From contig JAUGWO010000069.1 of NCBI GenBank assembly GCA_049724395.1, positions 124,001 through 188,000 on the forward strand: 64,000 nucleotides of DNA, given 5' to 3'. The notes under the pieces were generated by a model that saw nothing but the letters and a program-made list of their open reading frames with translations, had not been told where the DNA came from and made no database searches. How positions within the stretch are numbered: the stretch's first letter is position 1; each line of letters starts with the position of its first letter. The position numbers and the translations under genes were made by a program. Origin of the DNA: Spongospora subterranea f. sp. subterranea. Lineage: Eukaryota > Endomyxa: Phytomyxea > Phytomyxea > Plasmodiophorida. This document shows positions 10,547-21,771 of the stretch, piece after piece.

Positions 10547-13348
10547 ATGGACCCCGAGGTCCAGTCTGGTATCCGTCATGAGTTCTCTGAGACTGGTCTG
10601 ACTACGGAACAGACAGCAGTTTCTTGGTCAGATACACACTGGAATTAGGGCAGTTTATATTGGTGGACCAGGTCCATCAGCCCAATCGTGGTTTGGAGGT
10701 TTGCCGATCAGGCGTATGTCCATATCAATGCAATCTGGTCTCACACATGGAGGATACACCAGGCTACCCGATGAAAACGGAACGGTCATCATGCCTGCAA
10801 AGCCCTTGTCGAAATTGCAGCTCGTGAAGCGTGCTTGGGAATCAGTTTGGCCAGCTGATGATGCAGCAATGCGTTTCAGATTTGTATTTAGCATCATTTT
10901 GCTCGGTGTAGGGAAAATATTGGATCTCGTTCCGCCTTTCGCGTCAGTGACATTTCGCTATTTGTGGTTTAAAAAAGCTTATTAGATTCTTATTGTAGAC
11001 TCAAACTGATCATTGACTCTCTTACTGAACCAGCTGGTCCGGAATTTCCCACCTCTTGGATTATTTCTTTTCGGCGTTTCCCGGTTCCTTTCACCCTGTA
11101 TCACAGAATGGCGAAACATCATCTATGCCACAGTATGCATGAACTTTTCAATTTTTAGTAAAATAGATGCGTCGTTGAACAATTTCAGGTTTCAGCAAAT
11201 GCAGAGAAGCTCGTAGCGCTTAAAGTGATGGACCACCTAATGAACTTATCGTTCCGATATCATATCAATCGCAAAACGGGATCGTAAACGAATCAGAACT
11301 TCGGTGTTATCCTTGTGTGCTGATGTTTTGGGGTTTTAAATAGGATATTGCGTTCAGTTTCACGGGGGGCCTCGTCTTTCGGGGACGTTATGAGGACATT
11401 TCTGTTCAATTTGCTTCCTGTTGTTTTTCAAGTCGGCGCGGTTTGTTTGCTTCTTTTCGCTCGCTACGATTGGTGGTGTAAGTTAGAATGTCCATTGTAG
11501 TTTCCAGCGGATTTACCTTAGTTACCTTAGTTGCTGTCGTGACATTCTTCACTATTGTGATATACTTTGTGTATACGATTTTGACTACAAAGTGGAGAGA
11601 TAGGCACAGGCGCCTACTTACTGAAAAAGACAATTTATTCAATCAAAGGGCATCTGATGCTCTTCTCAACTATGAGACCGTCAAATATTTCAACGCCGAA
11701 GTATTCGATACTGATTTTTTTCGTGCATATGACTCAATATCCGTTTAGGAGCATGAAAAACAAAGATATGATCGAGCTCTTCGCGAGTTTCGTAATGCAT
11801 CGATTGTTTCTCAGCAATCTTTGAGTGTGTTGAATATTGGGCAAAACATCATCATATCAGTTGGAGTTGTTTTGGCAATGTTCTTGGCTGTGAAAGAAGT
11901 CACTCTCAATATTCAGACAGTCGGTGACTTTATTATGTACGTTTGCTTTGATCTTTAATCAGGTGCTGAGGCTAACTATGACCGCAAGGATCCAGCAGTT
12001 TATATTAACCCTATACACACCCCTAGGCTTCTTAGGAACTTATTGGCGGATGATCCATCAGTCATTGGTGGACGTAGAATCTTTGATCAAAATCATCGAA
12101 GAGCCAATCGAAGTACGATGTTATTCAATCCCGCTTTGCTGCTTTTGACATCTTGTAAATAGATTCGCGATTTGCCTATGGCACCATCGTTAATTGCGAA
12201 GAAAGGACATATCGAATTTAAAGATGTTTGCTTTGGCTATGGTGGATTCACAGTCAATCTGTTTGTCCACAACTCTCACATGATTGTTTGCAGTGCCCGG
12301 GCAACCGATTCTCAAGAATATATCATTCGAAGTCAGACCAGGTCAAAGTGTGGCTATCGTCGGGTTGGTTCCTGATTTGTTCGCATATGGCAAATTCCTA
12401 ATGCTGTTTTCTTAGTGCGTCCGGAGTCGGGAAAAGCACTATTGGACGATTGCTCTATCGATTCTACGAGGTCACGAGCGGGCAAATCCGCATTGATGGA
12501 CAAAACATTGCTCACGTCACTCAACATTCGCTGAGACGTAAAACGCGTTCATAAACGTATAATGAAATATTCAAGGCCATTTTTTAGGGTGCATCGGCAT
12601 CGTACCTCAAGATTGTGTTCTTTTTAATGACACTATCGGCTATAATATCGGATATGGAATCAAATCTAGGCAGATTGCTGATGCTTTGCCATATGAAATC
12701 GAAGAAGCTGTACATTTTTCTCATATCTAGCTCTCTCAATGTTTTCCAACCGTTGTAATTACAGGCAAAATCGGCTTCGATTCACGATTTCATCATGCAC
12801 CAGCCTGAGCAATATAAAACTGTTTGTGGGGAGCGGGGTCTAAGGTTGGACCTACTCTGGCCAAACTCAACACAAGCTAATATTTCTCAGATTAAGCGGT
12901 GGAGAACGCCAGCGAATTGCAATCGCTCGGGCGATTCTTAAGAACCCTACCATTATGCTGTACGATGAAGCTACAAGTTCTTTGGATACAATAACCGAAC
13001 AGGCTATTCAGGTAGAGTTCTCTTGTGTCTCGCTGCTGAATTTTGATATGGGCACAGAAATCTCTCGAAGAAATTGCCGAAGGCAGATCGGTTTTGATAG
13101 TGGCGCATCGTTTATCGACCATTGTCAATAGTGATAATATCATTGTATTAAAAGACGGAGAAATCGTTGAACAAGGATCGCACGAATCGCTAATCAAGAT
13201 CGATAAAGTATATGCCGATATGTGGAGACGGCAGCAAAACCAAAAAGAACGTAAGTATACTGTCCAGCGAAGCCATTGCTTAATTGAAATACTTACTCAC
13301 GTGTGTGGAATAGTCGAGATATCTTTAGCCGAGCTGAAAGAACATTGA
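10547..13348 (+). CDS. ABC half-transporter of the ABCB6/HMT1 type
   Basis: One membrane domain is followed by one ATPase domain. In the family these export tetrapyrroles, glutathione or phytochelatin conjugates from mitochondria or vacuoles. Membrane-domain landmarks are [33 protein letters not shown] and [15 protein letters not shown]. The ATPase has Walker A (ASGVGKST), signature LSGGERQR, Walker [13 protein letters not shown] and switch [14 protein letters not shown] and [10 protein letters not shown] point to ABCB6/HMT1 more than Atm1/ABCB7. At least ten introns of about 45-60 bp occur. Only about 100 residues precede the core, so the five-helix TMD0 of ABCB6 is absent or not found. The start is uncertain (10547-10701). 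Around 11060-11070 the frame slips between KLIIDSL and LFLFGVSR without a clear intron. Confidence 0.82.
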
Positions 13349-13477
13349 TTTTACATTCTAATTCAATACAATCATCATTTTTGACGTTTTTAAGAACATT
13401 ATCCCGTGTCACTTAAGTTGATCCACCTGGCGAGGTCAACAGGATACGTTCCACGCCGTGACAGTATTCTGGGTGGC

Positions 13478-14401
13478 ATGTTCCGCTCTCTGCAAAAAAT
13501 TATTCGTAGGCGATCATCGCCATGGGCAGGGCAAAATTATCCAGCAATATCGTGTCCTGCTCAAAGGCGTATCTATACTCCACTCGCAATACTACTTGGG
13601 ATTGCAGGCGCATCGTGGTGGGTTAACGGGAAGGTCGATTCCCACACTACGGAAGCTAAAGAAAATAGCCAAAATGTGGAACCTATCACCCCTAGCGTAG
13701 TCGAGCAAGAGAACCAGACATTGCTTCAATTCATTCGGGAGAAAGGGAAGGATTCGTTCAGTGTGGTTGAACCGACCAGATCGTTGTGCTGGGCAATGCA
13801 GCAAGCCCATGAACAGGATAAGGAGAATTCCGACATTACCACGGCCATCGTGTTGTTGAATCAGGTTCATGGTACGATTTTATAGTCGTCTTTGTCAAGA
13901 TCCTGACATGATAGTATAGGAATTGCAAGTATCGCGACCGACGCTCCAGATGAGGAGATACGACAAGCTGAGCTATCTGCTATATCTGAGCAGCTGTCTG
14001 CTGCATGGCTACAAGCAAATGACACATCACGAGCAGCATTATGGATGGAGAGGTCTCTCCATCATATACGTCATTGCACAAAGAGGTCGACCCGCAAGCA
14101 CGAGTCCAGCCTTCTTTCATCATACTCCTCCTGTTTATATCAATCTGGACGAATTCCCGAAGCTGAAAGTTCTGCCCGAAAGGCAATTTCATTAGCCGAA
14201 CCCGCCTCTGACGATTTGTGCATCGGCCATTATCGATTGGGACTGGCTTTGGCAGCAAAAGATAATTGTCTCGCCGAAGCTAAAGAAGAGCTCCGCACAT
14301 GTTCACGCCTCGCTAAACGACGAGGAGCAAGTGTCCGTTCCACGTTGATTGCTGCTCAAGAGGAACTGAAGGCCCTGGAGAATCGCCCTCATATTATATG
14401 A
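13478..14401 (+). CDS. Mitochondrial TPR-type protein, TTC19-like
   Basis: Two exons (intron near 13872-13919, in frame) encode about 290 residues. The ATG at 13478 gives an Arg-rich, acid-free head (MFRSLQKIIRRRSSPW), then a membrane-like segment (YTPLAILLGIAGASWW). This is a classic mitochondrial import signal plus inner-membrane anchor. The rest is helical with TPR-like pairs (ALWMERSLHHI, GRIPEAESSARKAISLAE, IGHYRLGLALAA, EAKEELRTCSRLAKRR). The layout and C-terminal AQEELKALENRP recall TTC19, which helps maintain respiratory complex III, but the protein is shorter and the match is weak. It starts 130 bp after the ABC transporter on the same strand. A generic mitochondrial TPR protein is the safe reading. 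Confidence 0.6.
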
Positions 14402-14727
14402 TGTTTGATAGTTTGACCCGCTAATTCAACGCCCATTTGGTGGAATGATAAACACACAGTGTATTTATGCGGTGGCTGCGTCCCTGTGAAGCCTGAGCAT
14501 CATCACGCGGGATCCCTGTCCCTCCCAGGTGTAATTATTCCGGCCCATTGATTTGTTTCAGCTCAGCAACGACCCCCTGTGGGGCTGTGGCTTGTCCTTG
14601 TTGCCTGTGACGGAAATCGCCAGCTGTCGTTCAGTTAAGGAGTGTTTGGACTGGACTCAGAGTCTGTGCCATCTCTGTTAAATATCACGCTACTGCATTG
14701 CGGTAAAATTGGCACTTCTCAGTTCAA
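14402..14727 (+). promoter_or_regulatory. Spacer upstream of MPS1
   Basis: This 326-bp interval lies between the TPR gene and the MPS1 start and holds no open frame of note. It should contain the MPS1 promoter. A short imperfect hairpin (CCCCCTGTGGGGCTG) sits near 14572. No specific element was recognised. Confidence 0.35.
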
Positions 14728-17319
14728 ATGAATCGACCGCGAATCGATTCCGGTGACGCCGTCGGGTCTCATCTCCTAGCGGATGCCGAGAAACAGGACA
14801 CGAAGACGGAGGGGGTGGCTCCTCAGGCATGGCTCAGGTTCCTCCGCCACCTGTTGAGGTCCGACCGCCTTTATAGTCATTCGTTAACTCTAGCATGGCA
14901 TCAATACGTGATTGATATGCTTCCAAAGGAAATTCATAGGAAAAATCCAGATTACGCTGCCATATGGATTGGCCTAGCCCAATGTCAGGCGTAGGTATAC
15001 CATATAAACATGACATTTCTTATCTGATTCTTCGATGAATTAGGTTAAGTGACAAATGTGAAGCTCGAACAACGTTCAAATATATGAAACTGGAACGGAT
15101 CGGGTTAGATTTGCCTTTGTTCTACGAGTGCTGGAGTGAACTTGAAATGAGGTCTGGAAGTGTCACCAAAGCGAAAGCAATTACTGCTCAGGGCAAGCGG
15201 CGCCTTGCTGGCCAAAATGCACAGTCAGATTTGACAAGAGATACTCAGCAATTCACGCAGACAATGGCGTCCATTGCTCAGGCTCCTGTTCAAACGCCTT
15301 CTCTACCGTTGTCGTCAACTTCCAATGAACCCACCACAGCTACTTTGATGACTGAAGATTTCCCTAGTCCAGCATGCAACTTTTCGACTGCTAATCTACC
15401 AGGTCTCAAGGTCATTACGCAGACGACGTTACCTTCTATCACCGCAAATACTGTGCAGTCTAATAGTAGCAACACCGCTCCAATTGAAAGGTCAAGGGAT
15501 CCGCCGATCAGAAGGTTTGACTGGTCGCAGCTATCGCCATCTCCAGAAAAACCGGAACCAGCAATCAAGGCATCCAATGCACTTCCGACCATACCTAAGA
15601 AAAAGATCAGATTTGAGGACGCTATTGGCGAAAATCCCCCGGTAACGCCAAAAATTCCCTCTTCATCTGATAAGGAGAATCTCTCTGCCGTTCCGGGTCA
15701 GATACCGCCAGCTCTAAAACCTCCCACAGCGGCTTCCGCTGTTTCCTCCCCTCATCGTTCCGTCCTGGTCAGTTTTAACACATATTTTGTAATTTTCAAT
15801 GACGTCTTTTTTTCAGGTAAATGGGATCAGCTATCTCATCTTAGAAATGGTGGGTAAAGGTGGCAGCGGGCAAGTATACAAGGTTGATGTTTGTGAAAGT
15901 GAAAATAATGGGTGATTTACACATCAGAAAATAGGTTGTTGGAGAAAACAAACAGATATACGCCGTCAAAAGAGTCAAATTGAATGACAATCCAGACGCG
16001 CTTGAATCAATCCGAAATGAAATTCGATTGCTTCAGAAGCTGAAAGGGAGACCTGCCATTATTGAATTGGTTGATTCACAAGAAGCTCTTGCTCAGAACG
16101 TCATCTGGATGGTATGCTCCTCAAATCTGTCACTTACCATATCCCTCAAATATCGCTGTTAGGTATTCGAGTTTGGGTTCGTAGCTGCTCGAGTTGGCAA
16201 CAACCTCCGTCCTAATTGTTATTTATAGAGAAATCGATCTGGCTAGAATGCTGAGGAATCAAAATGGGCAGTCAATGAACATTAATTATATACGAACATG
16301 TTTGCGAACTGTTGCTTTTACTGTGCTCTTGCCATTCCAATGGTGTTGTTTTAGATTGGCAACAAATGCTAGAGGCTGTTCAGACTATTCACGGCGAGCG
16401 AGTAGTCCATTCGGATTTGAAGCCAGCCAATTTTATGATCGTCAAGGGGTGTCTGAAATTAATTGACTTTGGCATTGCCCTGGCAATACAAGGTACTACT
16501 TGCCTACCCCATCAAGCAAGGTTTTTGGTTGAGAAGCTAATATTCTAGGGGACGATACTACTCATATTGTTCGTCATTCACAGATCGGTACCATCAATTA
16601 CATGGCTCCTGAAGCTATAACAGGCCCTACTGGGGGAACCAAGTCTTTCAAGGTAATACACTATATTTGGATTTCCATCGCTTTCTCTAACTTCCTTGAG
16701 CGCGTAGCTTGGGCGTCCAAGTGACATATGGTCGTTAGGATGTATTCTTTATCAAATGTGCGTTCAACGCCAAGTTATTTACTACTTTTCTGATCGTTCA
16801 TAGGGTTTATGGTCGAACTCCTTTTCATGATCTCAATTTCGTACAAAAATTGCATGCGATCACTGATCCTAAACACCCCATTCCCTTTGATATCCCGTCG
16901 TTGATCCCTGAGGCTCTTCTTCCAGACGTTATTGATGTCATTAGGTAAGCATCATGTATAGGTAGTTCCATAAATATCAAGGATGTTGATAGGCTATGTC
17001 TAAATCGTGTTCCTTCTCAACGACCTACTATACCTGAACTACTACGACATCGGTTCCTTACGACTGTCCCATTAACGACACCTGTCCCTGCTGTCACGAA
17101 GGATCAACTTCAATCACTAATCGCTCAGTTGGCTTCATCAGGACTATCGTCAGCAGATTTAACTAATCCCAGTGTTGTAGACGTAATAATTTATGTTCAT
17201 CCCATACTGACTAGTATTTATATTTCTTACTCTTGCAGGCCATTCATTGGCAGTTACAGCAAGGAATTGACGTCAACGTAAAATCCGCCATTGTCGATAT
17301 ATCCAAAGAAAGGAAATAA
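14728..17319 (+). CDS. MPS1: Dual-specificity spindle checkpoint kinase MPS1/TTK
   Basis: This kinetochore kinase drives the spindle assembly checkpoint. An N-terminal TPR-like domain of the MPS1/BUB1 kind ([29 protein letters not shown]) is followed by about 200 Ser/Pro/Thr-rich residues with phosphorylation-type SP/TP sites. The kinase then begins with [22 protein letters not shown]. Its landmarks are all present: Lys in [11 protein letters not shown]-loop equivalent [13 protein letters not shown] in [30 protein letters not shown] and [18 protein letters not shown] and INYMAPEAI are MPS1 hallmarks. About ten introns of 45-60 bp occur, mostly inside the kinase region. The C-terminal tail resembles the family's helical extension. 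It appears intact. Confidence 0.93.
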
Positions 17320-17459
17320 CCTCCCCAATAATTGTGTTGTTCACAATTTTAATTTACATGCCAATTTATATCTATGGGAATACATTATCTTATAGTTGCT
17401 TATTCTCACATGGGCCAGTGATCAGCGAACAGTACCTGGAAATACGGGTATCAATTACG

Positions 17460-19165
17460 ATGAGTAAAGGTCGTCAGGGCAATAATAGGCTTGACAACAT
17501 GAGTGACAAATCAGGCAACGCACTGTTATTGGAAGCGTTCGAAAGGTATTCAGGGCGTGAGACGTAAGTGCCGTTGACATGCTAAACCTCAAGTAATACA
17601 ATCAATGTTCCTCTAGCCTGGACTTGTCATACAATCATCTGGGCGGTAAACCAGATCACTTCGTCGCGATATGCGAGGTGCTCTCATTTCCAATGATCAA
17701 AGCTCGATTTTTGGATTTACGTCATAATGGGCTTGACCGATTTGCCGCCGATCGGATCGCCAACATGATCTCCGTCAACCAATGCATTGAGCGCATCGGT
17801 CAGAGGGGAACACCTTATGCCTTTGAAAACAACGTGTCTAAATCCCTCTTTAGATCTGCGATTTAATCTCATTGGCACAGCCGGTGCATTATCAATATGC
17901 TCTGGATTGCACGTGAATCGCCATATCAAGGAATGCGATTTATCTGGTAACCTGGTCGATCCTTCAGTTATGGACCGTATTTGTGAGCAACGTCAGAAAT
18001 CCGAATTATCTCATTATGATTGGAAATCTGGTTTTTAGACGAATACTGTCGTCGAAATCGGTTATCTGGCTCGGGTTTAGCAGAAACCCCCGTTCCTGTT
18101 CAGTTAACACCACCGTCTAGATCTTTCGACGAAAGTTCCGATCACGTCAAAAGATCGTTGATGCGCTTCGATAGGAAGGTATTGTCTACTAGATCATTGG
18201 CTGAATCCAATTCACCAATGAGGTAGGAGAAGGAACACATGTTGTGTGAGATGGGGAAGCTTCAGAACCGATTGGCGGTCTCCCGCAAGAACGAGCGTCT
18301 GGCTGAGATTCGCAATCATGAGCTATTATCAACATATTCAAGGACATGCCGGGATCACGACCGTATCATAGCAGAAATGTTAAAAAAACAAGATATGGAG
18401 AAATCAGAGCACGCATTATACGTCAACCATCTTCAAGGTATGAACAGTAATATCGATAACTTGCCCTCCATAAACGCGGCGATTAGCGCGACAAGTTATG
18501 GAGAGCGAACAGTTCCAGATTGAGCGACAACAAATGGAGGATAATATTCAGGTAAATACCACCGGTTTCTTGCCTGCATCTCTGGTGAAAATTTACAACA
18601 GCTGTGGACATCCCGATGCGAATCAATCGACATGAAATCTTTGATTGAGAAAGAAAGAACTCTAGCTGCGATGAGCTACGCTTCTATACAACATCATCAC
18701 CAACAAGCTTTACAACGGATCACTGGTTTACAATCCGACCTCGACGTATCTGAACGACACCAAACGCAGATGTCGCACGAGCTGTGCAGATGTAAAAAAC
18801 AGCTGGAATTAAAGACAAAACAATATGAACAATGTACCCGCGACCTGGAAGAATCAACGAAGAATGAAAATGAGGGAAGACGTGCCCTATCAGAACTACA
18901 AGAGAAACTGTATCGAGTTGAGGGCGAAGTGAAATACATGGTGGAGGGAGAATCATTGAAGAAAGCGCAGCGGATTGAATCAGACCGGGCTCTGGAAGAG
19001 GAATTGACGACGCTTAGGGTGGAGATGAAGAAATATGCCAAGAAGGAATATGCGGATAAAGCAATTATCAGACAGTACCGACAACATAATCGATACAATC
19101 TTACTAAAGCAATGCGACAGATTGATGAAATATTCAACGAAGAAGATTCAGATTTTTATACATAA
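17460..19165 (+). CDS. LRR plus coiled-coil protein, LRRC45-like centrosome linker
   Basis: In animals LRRC45 sits at centriole ends and helps hold centrosomes together and build cilia. Here three or four leucine-rich repeats (LDLSYNHLGGK, FLDLRHNGLDRFAADRI, IDLRFNLIGTAGALSI, CDLSGNLVDPSVMDRI) are followed by a long coiled coil ending EIFNEEDSDFYT. The repeat LDLR.N..G..G....C continued by DL.GN is the LRRC45 pattern. Introns of about 48 bp at 17991-18038 and 18179-18226 remove what look like a frame change and an in-frame TAG, so the gene is intact. Further introns lie near 17563-17617, 17794-17854, 18438-18485 and 18552-18600. The LRR block is shorter than in animals. It ends 33 bp from the convergent aspartic protease. 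Confidence 0.72.
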
Positions 19166-19197
19166 AGACTTAAAAAAGCGACCAGGGCTGATTTCTT

Positions 19198-20218
19198 TCA
19201 TGGTGCTGACAGCTGGAAGAATCCAATGGACCCACCGGCGTTAGCCGTTGGGAACTTGAAGACAGTGTATAGAGGGTGAAGTACAGGAATGCCAAGCGAC
19301 CATTTACTGGTTTGCGATGGGCGAAAAACAGTGGAACACGATAGCGATATGGGATCGAACCGAATCCAATACCTCGAATCAATCGTCAACGCCTTCCCAT
19401 GTAAATGAAGAACGAAATCGGGCCAGGAAACGTCAGATCTGCATTGCGTCACAATCCCCAAGGCGTTAGCGCCAAGTCGCCTCATGATGGTCTCGTAACA
19501 CTGTCGTGGAACAGATATGATCGTGGAGCCCGTATCGATCTGAACCTGTGCCCGATTAGCGATATACAGATATCCTAGCGTGATGGAGTCCATCTCGACC
19601 GCCCATGAGCTGGACGATATGATCGGCGCCCAGATCATCTTGTCAACAGTTTCGTCGGCGATACGCCCAATATCGACCTGTTCCTGGCGATACGATATGG
19701 CGATTATCGGGGCATCCGCTCGCTTCAACATCGATGCCGCCGCTAGGCTGTCGGGTCGCAAAGCCAGTACACCATAATAGCTGGACCCGATTGAAGAGAG
19801 ATTGGTCTGAGAGACAAGACCGAAATGGAACGGAAAAGGAGGCGACGATGGGTGGAAATGACGCCAGATCGTTGGATGAAATCCCATCAGATGTCGTCTG
19901 GTCGGCGTAGTCGATGTGGAATACGGAGTGGTTGGTGTGGAAGGTGGTGGATCGAGACGGATCGAACAGATGTGGGATACGATCCGGATGCGATCGCTGC
20001 AGATCAATGGAGGGGATCCAGGAGTGGCTGGATCCTGTGTCGACTTCCATCTCGATCACATCCCCGGATGATCCAATGCTCAGATCAATGATGTACATCA
20101 TCTTGGATTGATCCAGGCATCGTAGTCGGATTCGCAATTCATAGCCAAACATCAGCTGCATCTGGGTGGCGACCAAAATCGCTAGAAACCACCCTGGACC
20201 GACGTGGATCACAACCAT
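19198..20218 (-). CDS. Pepsin-family (A1) aspartic protease, one frame break
   Basis: This is a secreted or vacuolar bilobal protease. The ATG at 20218 gives a hydrophobic leader (PGWFLAILVATQMQLMF). The first lobe has YIIDLSIGSSG and catalytic VDTGSSHSWIPS. The second has catalytic IDTGSTIISVP and ends LGIPVLHPLYTVFKF, the usual pepsin C-terminal box. Both Asp residues and both Asp-Thr-Gly motifs are kept. Two-lobe layout and about 340 residues exclude a retroviral-type protease. Near 19845 the frame slips by one base at a T-run (CCATTTCGG), exactly where FSVP should lead into FGLVSQTNLSS. No intron explains it. It is either a sequencing indel or a recent host pseudogene; conservation on both sides favours an indel. 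No intron is otherwise evident. Confidence 0.8.
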
Positions 20219-20392
20219 TGGATGGACCTGTACGTTTCTATTCAAATTGATGATCTTTTCTGTTATAATTTTTGTCAAACCAGGAAGATCGGAAGGTGCA
20301 GACAACACATTGACTCATCAATCAAATCAATAAAAAACTAGCGTTCAACCAGAATGGAAATCGACCGAATAGGATGTGATTGATGAATGGAG

Positions 20393-20401
20393 AAAAAAAA
20401 A
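20393..20401 (-). terminator. RNA polymerase III terminator of tRNA-Leu
   Basis: Nine consecutive T residues on the minus strand lie directly after the tRNA 3' end, which is a standard pol III stop. Confidence 0.85.
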
Positions 20402-20485
20402 TGCATCCGACGGTATTCGAAACCGCGCCTTCTAACGAAGATCTGAACTTGAGTCAGACGCCTTAGACCGCTCGGCCACAGATGC
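20402..20485 (-). tRNA. tRNA-Leu (anticodon CAA)
   Basis: Read on the minus strand, the acceptor arms GCATCTG and CGGATGC pair with one G-U. The D-arm is TGGCCGAGCGGTCTAAGGC and the anticodon stem TCTGA/TCAGA holds the loop CTCAAGT with anticodon CAA. A long variable arm (CTTC...GAAG) marks a class II tRNA. The T-arm is GCGGTTTCGAATACCGT and the discriminator is A. B-box GGTTTCGAAT is canonical. It decodes UUG. There is no intron, although tRNA-Leu(CAA) genes carry one in many fungi and animals. Confidence 0.95.
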
Positions 20486-20779
20486 TTATATATTGTTTCC
20501 ACGTCGGAAACTGCATGAAAGCCAATTACCATGAATGTCTGACCAATGCGTCCCAGCGAACTGGGGCCAGTATTAAATTTCGTTTAATAGCTATGCAGGA
20601 ATGCAGTTTTTTGTTGTTGCCACAGAAGTTGAGGTCGAACGTCATTGAATCACAATCGCTACCGAGCGAGGAAAATCTCCGACTTTGAATGACGGAGAGT
20701 CAATGACGATCCGCAGGTTGTTTGCCGAAGCCGAACTAAGTTGAGTTTTCCAGCTAGAGCAAGCGTCGTTGTCGTCGCC

Positions 20780-20995
20780 ATGGCAGCTGAGGTTCCGCAT
20801 CACACGGTTTGTGGTCGTGGAGTACCCGTAACATTAGGTGACTGGTTGTGTGTACGTGGTTGTGTATCGAAAAGGAGGTATCCTCTCATGGAAACGGTGC
20901 ATACAAGAGCAGACAGGGCGGAGCCCAGTCTCGTACATGTGATCAAGAAATCACCAACTGACATTACCAGCAAGATCCTGTTACACAGTGTGTAG
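20780..20995 (+). CDS. Small hypothetical ORF
   Basis: A frame of 71 codons begins at MAAEVPHHTVCGRG and ends ITSKILLHSV with TAG. No domain or family is recognised. It sits between the tRNA and the next small gene, in a region otherwise without coding signal. It could be an exon of a larger gene or chance. Confidence 0.2.
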   Translation: MAAEVPHHTVCGRGVPVTLGDWLCVRGCVSKRRYPLMETVHTRADRAEPSLVHVIKKSPTDITSKILLHSV

Positions 20996-21048
20996 GAGGA
21001 TGTTGATTATGGATTGTATCCCGTTAACGTGTTTCAGAATCGTATTTG

Positions 21049-21740
21049 ATGATGGTTGTTAGCGCTGTCCGATTGTATGCCATTAGTTTCGTCGTATTAA
21101 CGCGTGGCGGCGCCGGCAATTCCTCTCCCGCCGTGTGCCAGAAACTTCAATTGCTGTCGGTGTTCATCATCAATGTTAAATCAACAGAAGAAACTATCGA
21201 GGTCAAGCAGGAGATCGAAAATTCAATATTAAAGTCGCAGCTGTCAGCGTAGGGCTATCGTTCGTGAACTCGCATTTCCAGTAATTGCGTCAGTTTATCA
21301 GGTATCTTCCTGAGGACAGGTTCTTGGTCTGCTTAAACGCACGTCAACTGTCCGCAATCAAGGAATTGGGGATTCCTGTTGTTCAAAACACCGAGAATAT
21401 TTTGACACCTAGTGCGGTCGATAGAACAATTGTTTCTGGATCTCAAATTATCGTCGAGTTATGTGAAAACAAAAATAGAAATTGGAATTTGTATATGCAA
21501 TATGTCAATGAAACCTTCAATGAAGTCAGGATATCAGCCACTGCGAAAAAAATGTCTCCAACAAGAATCCTCATTGAGTTTAATGGTACAGAAAGCTTCA
21601 ACATTAGAACCTACCATTTATATATGCTCATGTTTGAAAACACTAGATGTACCGACCACAGCTGATCCTGTTTGGGAGCGTATTGCTAGTTTATGTGAAG
21701 CGATTTGGGTGGAATTTAAATCTAAACCGGCTTTATTATA
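21049..21740 (+). CDS. Hypothetical protein, probably spliced
   Basis: Two or three successive plus-strand frames appear to form one gene. The first starts MMVVSAVRLYAISFVVL (hydrophobic, signal-like) and runs to KQEIENSILKSQ. A second at about 21288-21650 has IRYLPEDRFLVCLNARQL and VELCENKNRNWNLYMQYVN. A third frame supplies the end (WERIASLCEAIWVEFKS). Candidate intron edges exist near 21230-21300, but no unique splice is clear, and the last frame change near 21620 is not explained by a good intron. The family is not recognised. It converges tail to tail with VPS26C, 30 bp away. Confidence 0.4.
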
Positions 21741-21771
21741 ATTTCTAACCCAATTTTCTCAAAGTACCACC

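Noticed and set aside
17991-18038. Frame shift in the LRRC45-like gene
   Set aside because: An intron from GTCAG to TTTTTAG restores the frame (CAA-C plus AC-GAA), so no break is needed.
18179-18226. In-frame TAG in the LRRC45-like gene, hinting at stop-codon reassignment
   Set aside because: A 48-bp GT-AG intron at exactly this place removes it in frame, and TAG is used as a normal stop elsewhere (end of the gene at 7927).
19580-20111. Plus-strand ORFs opposite the aspartic protease
   Set aside because: They are antisense shadows of conserved protease coding sequence.
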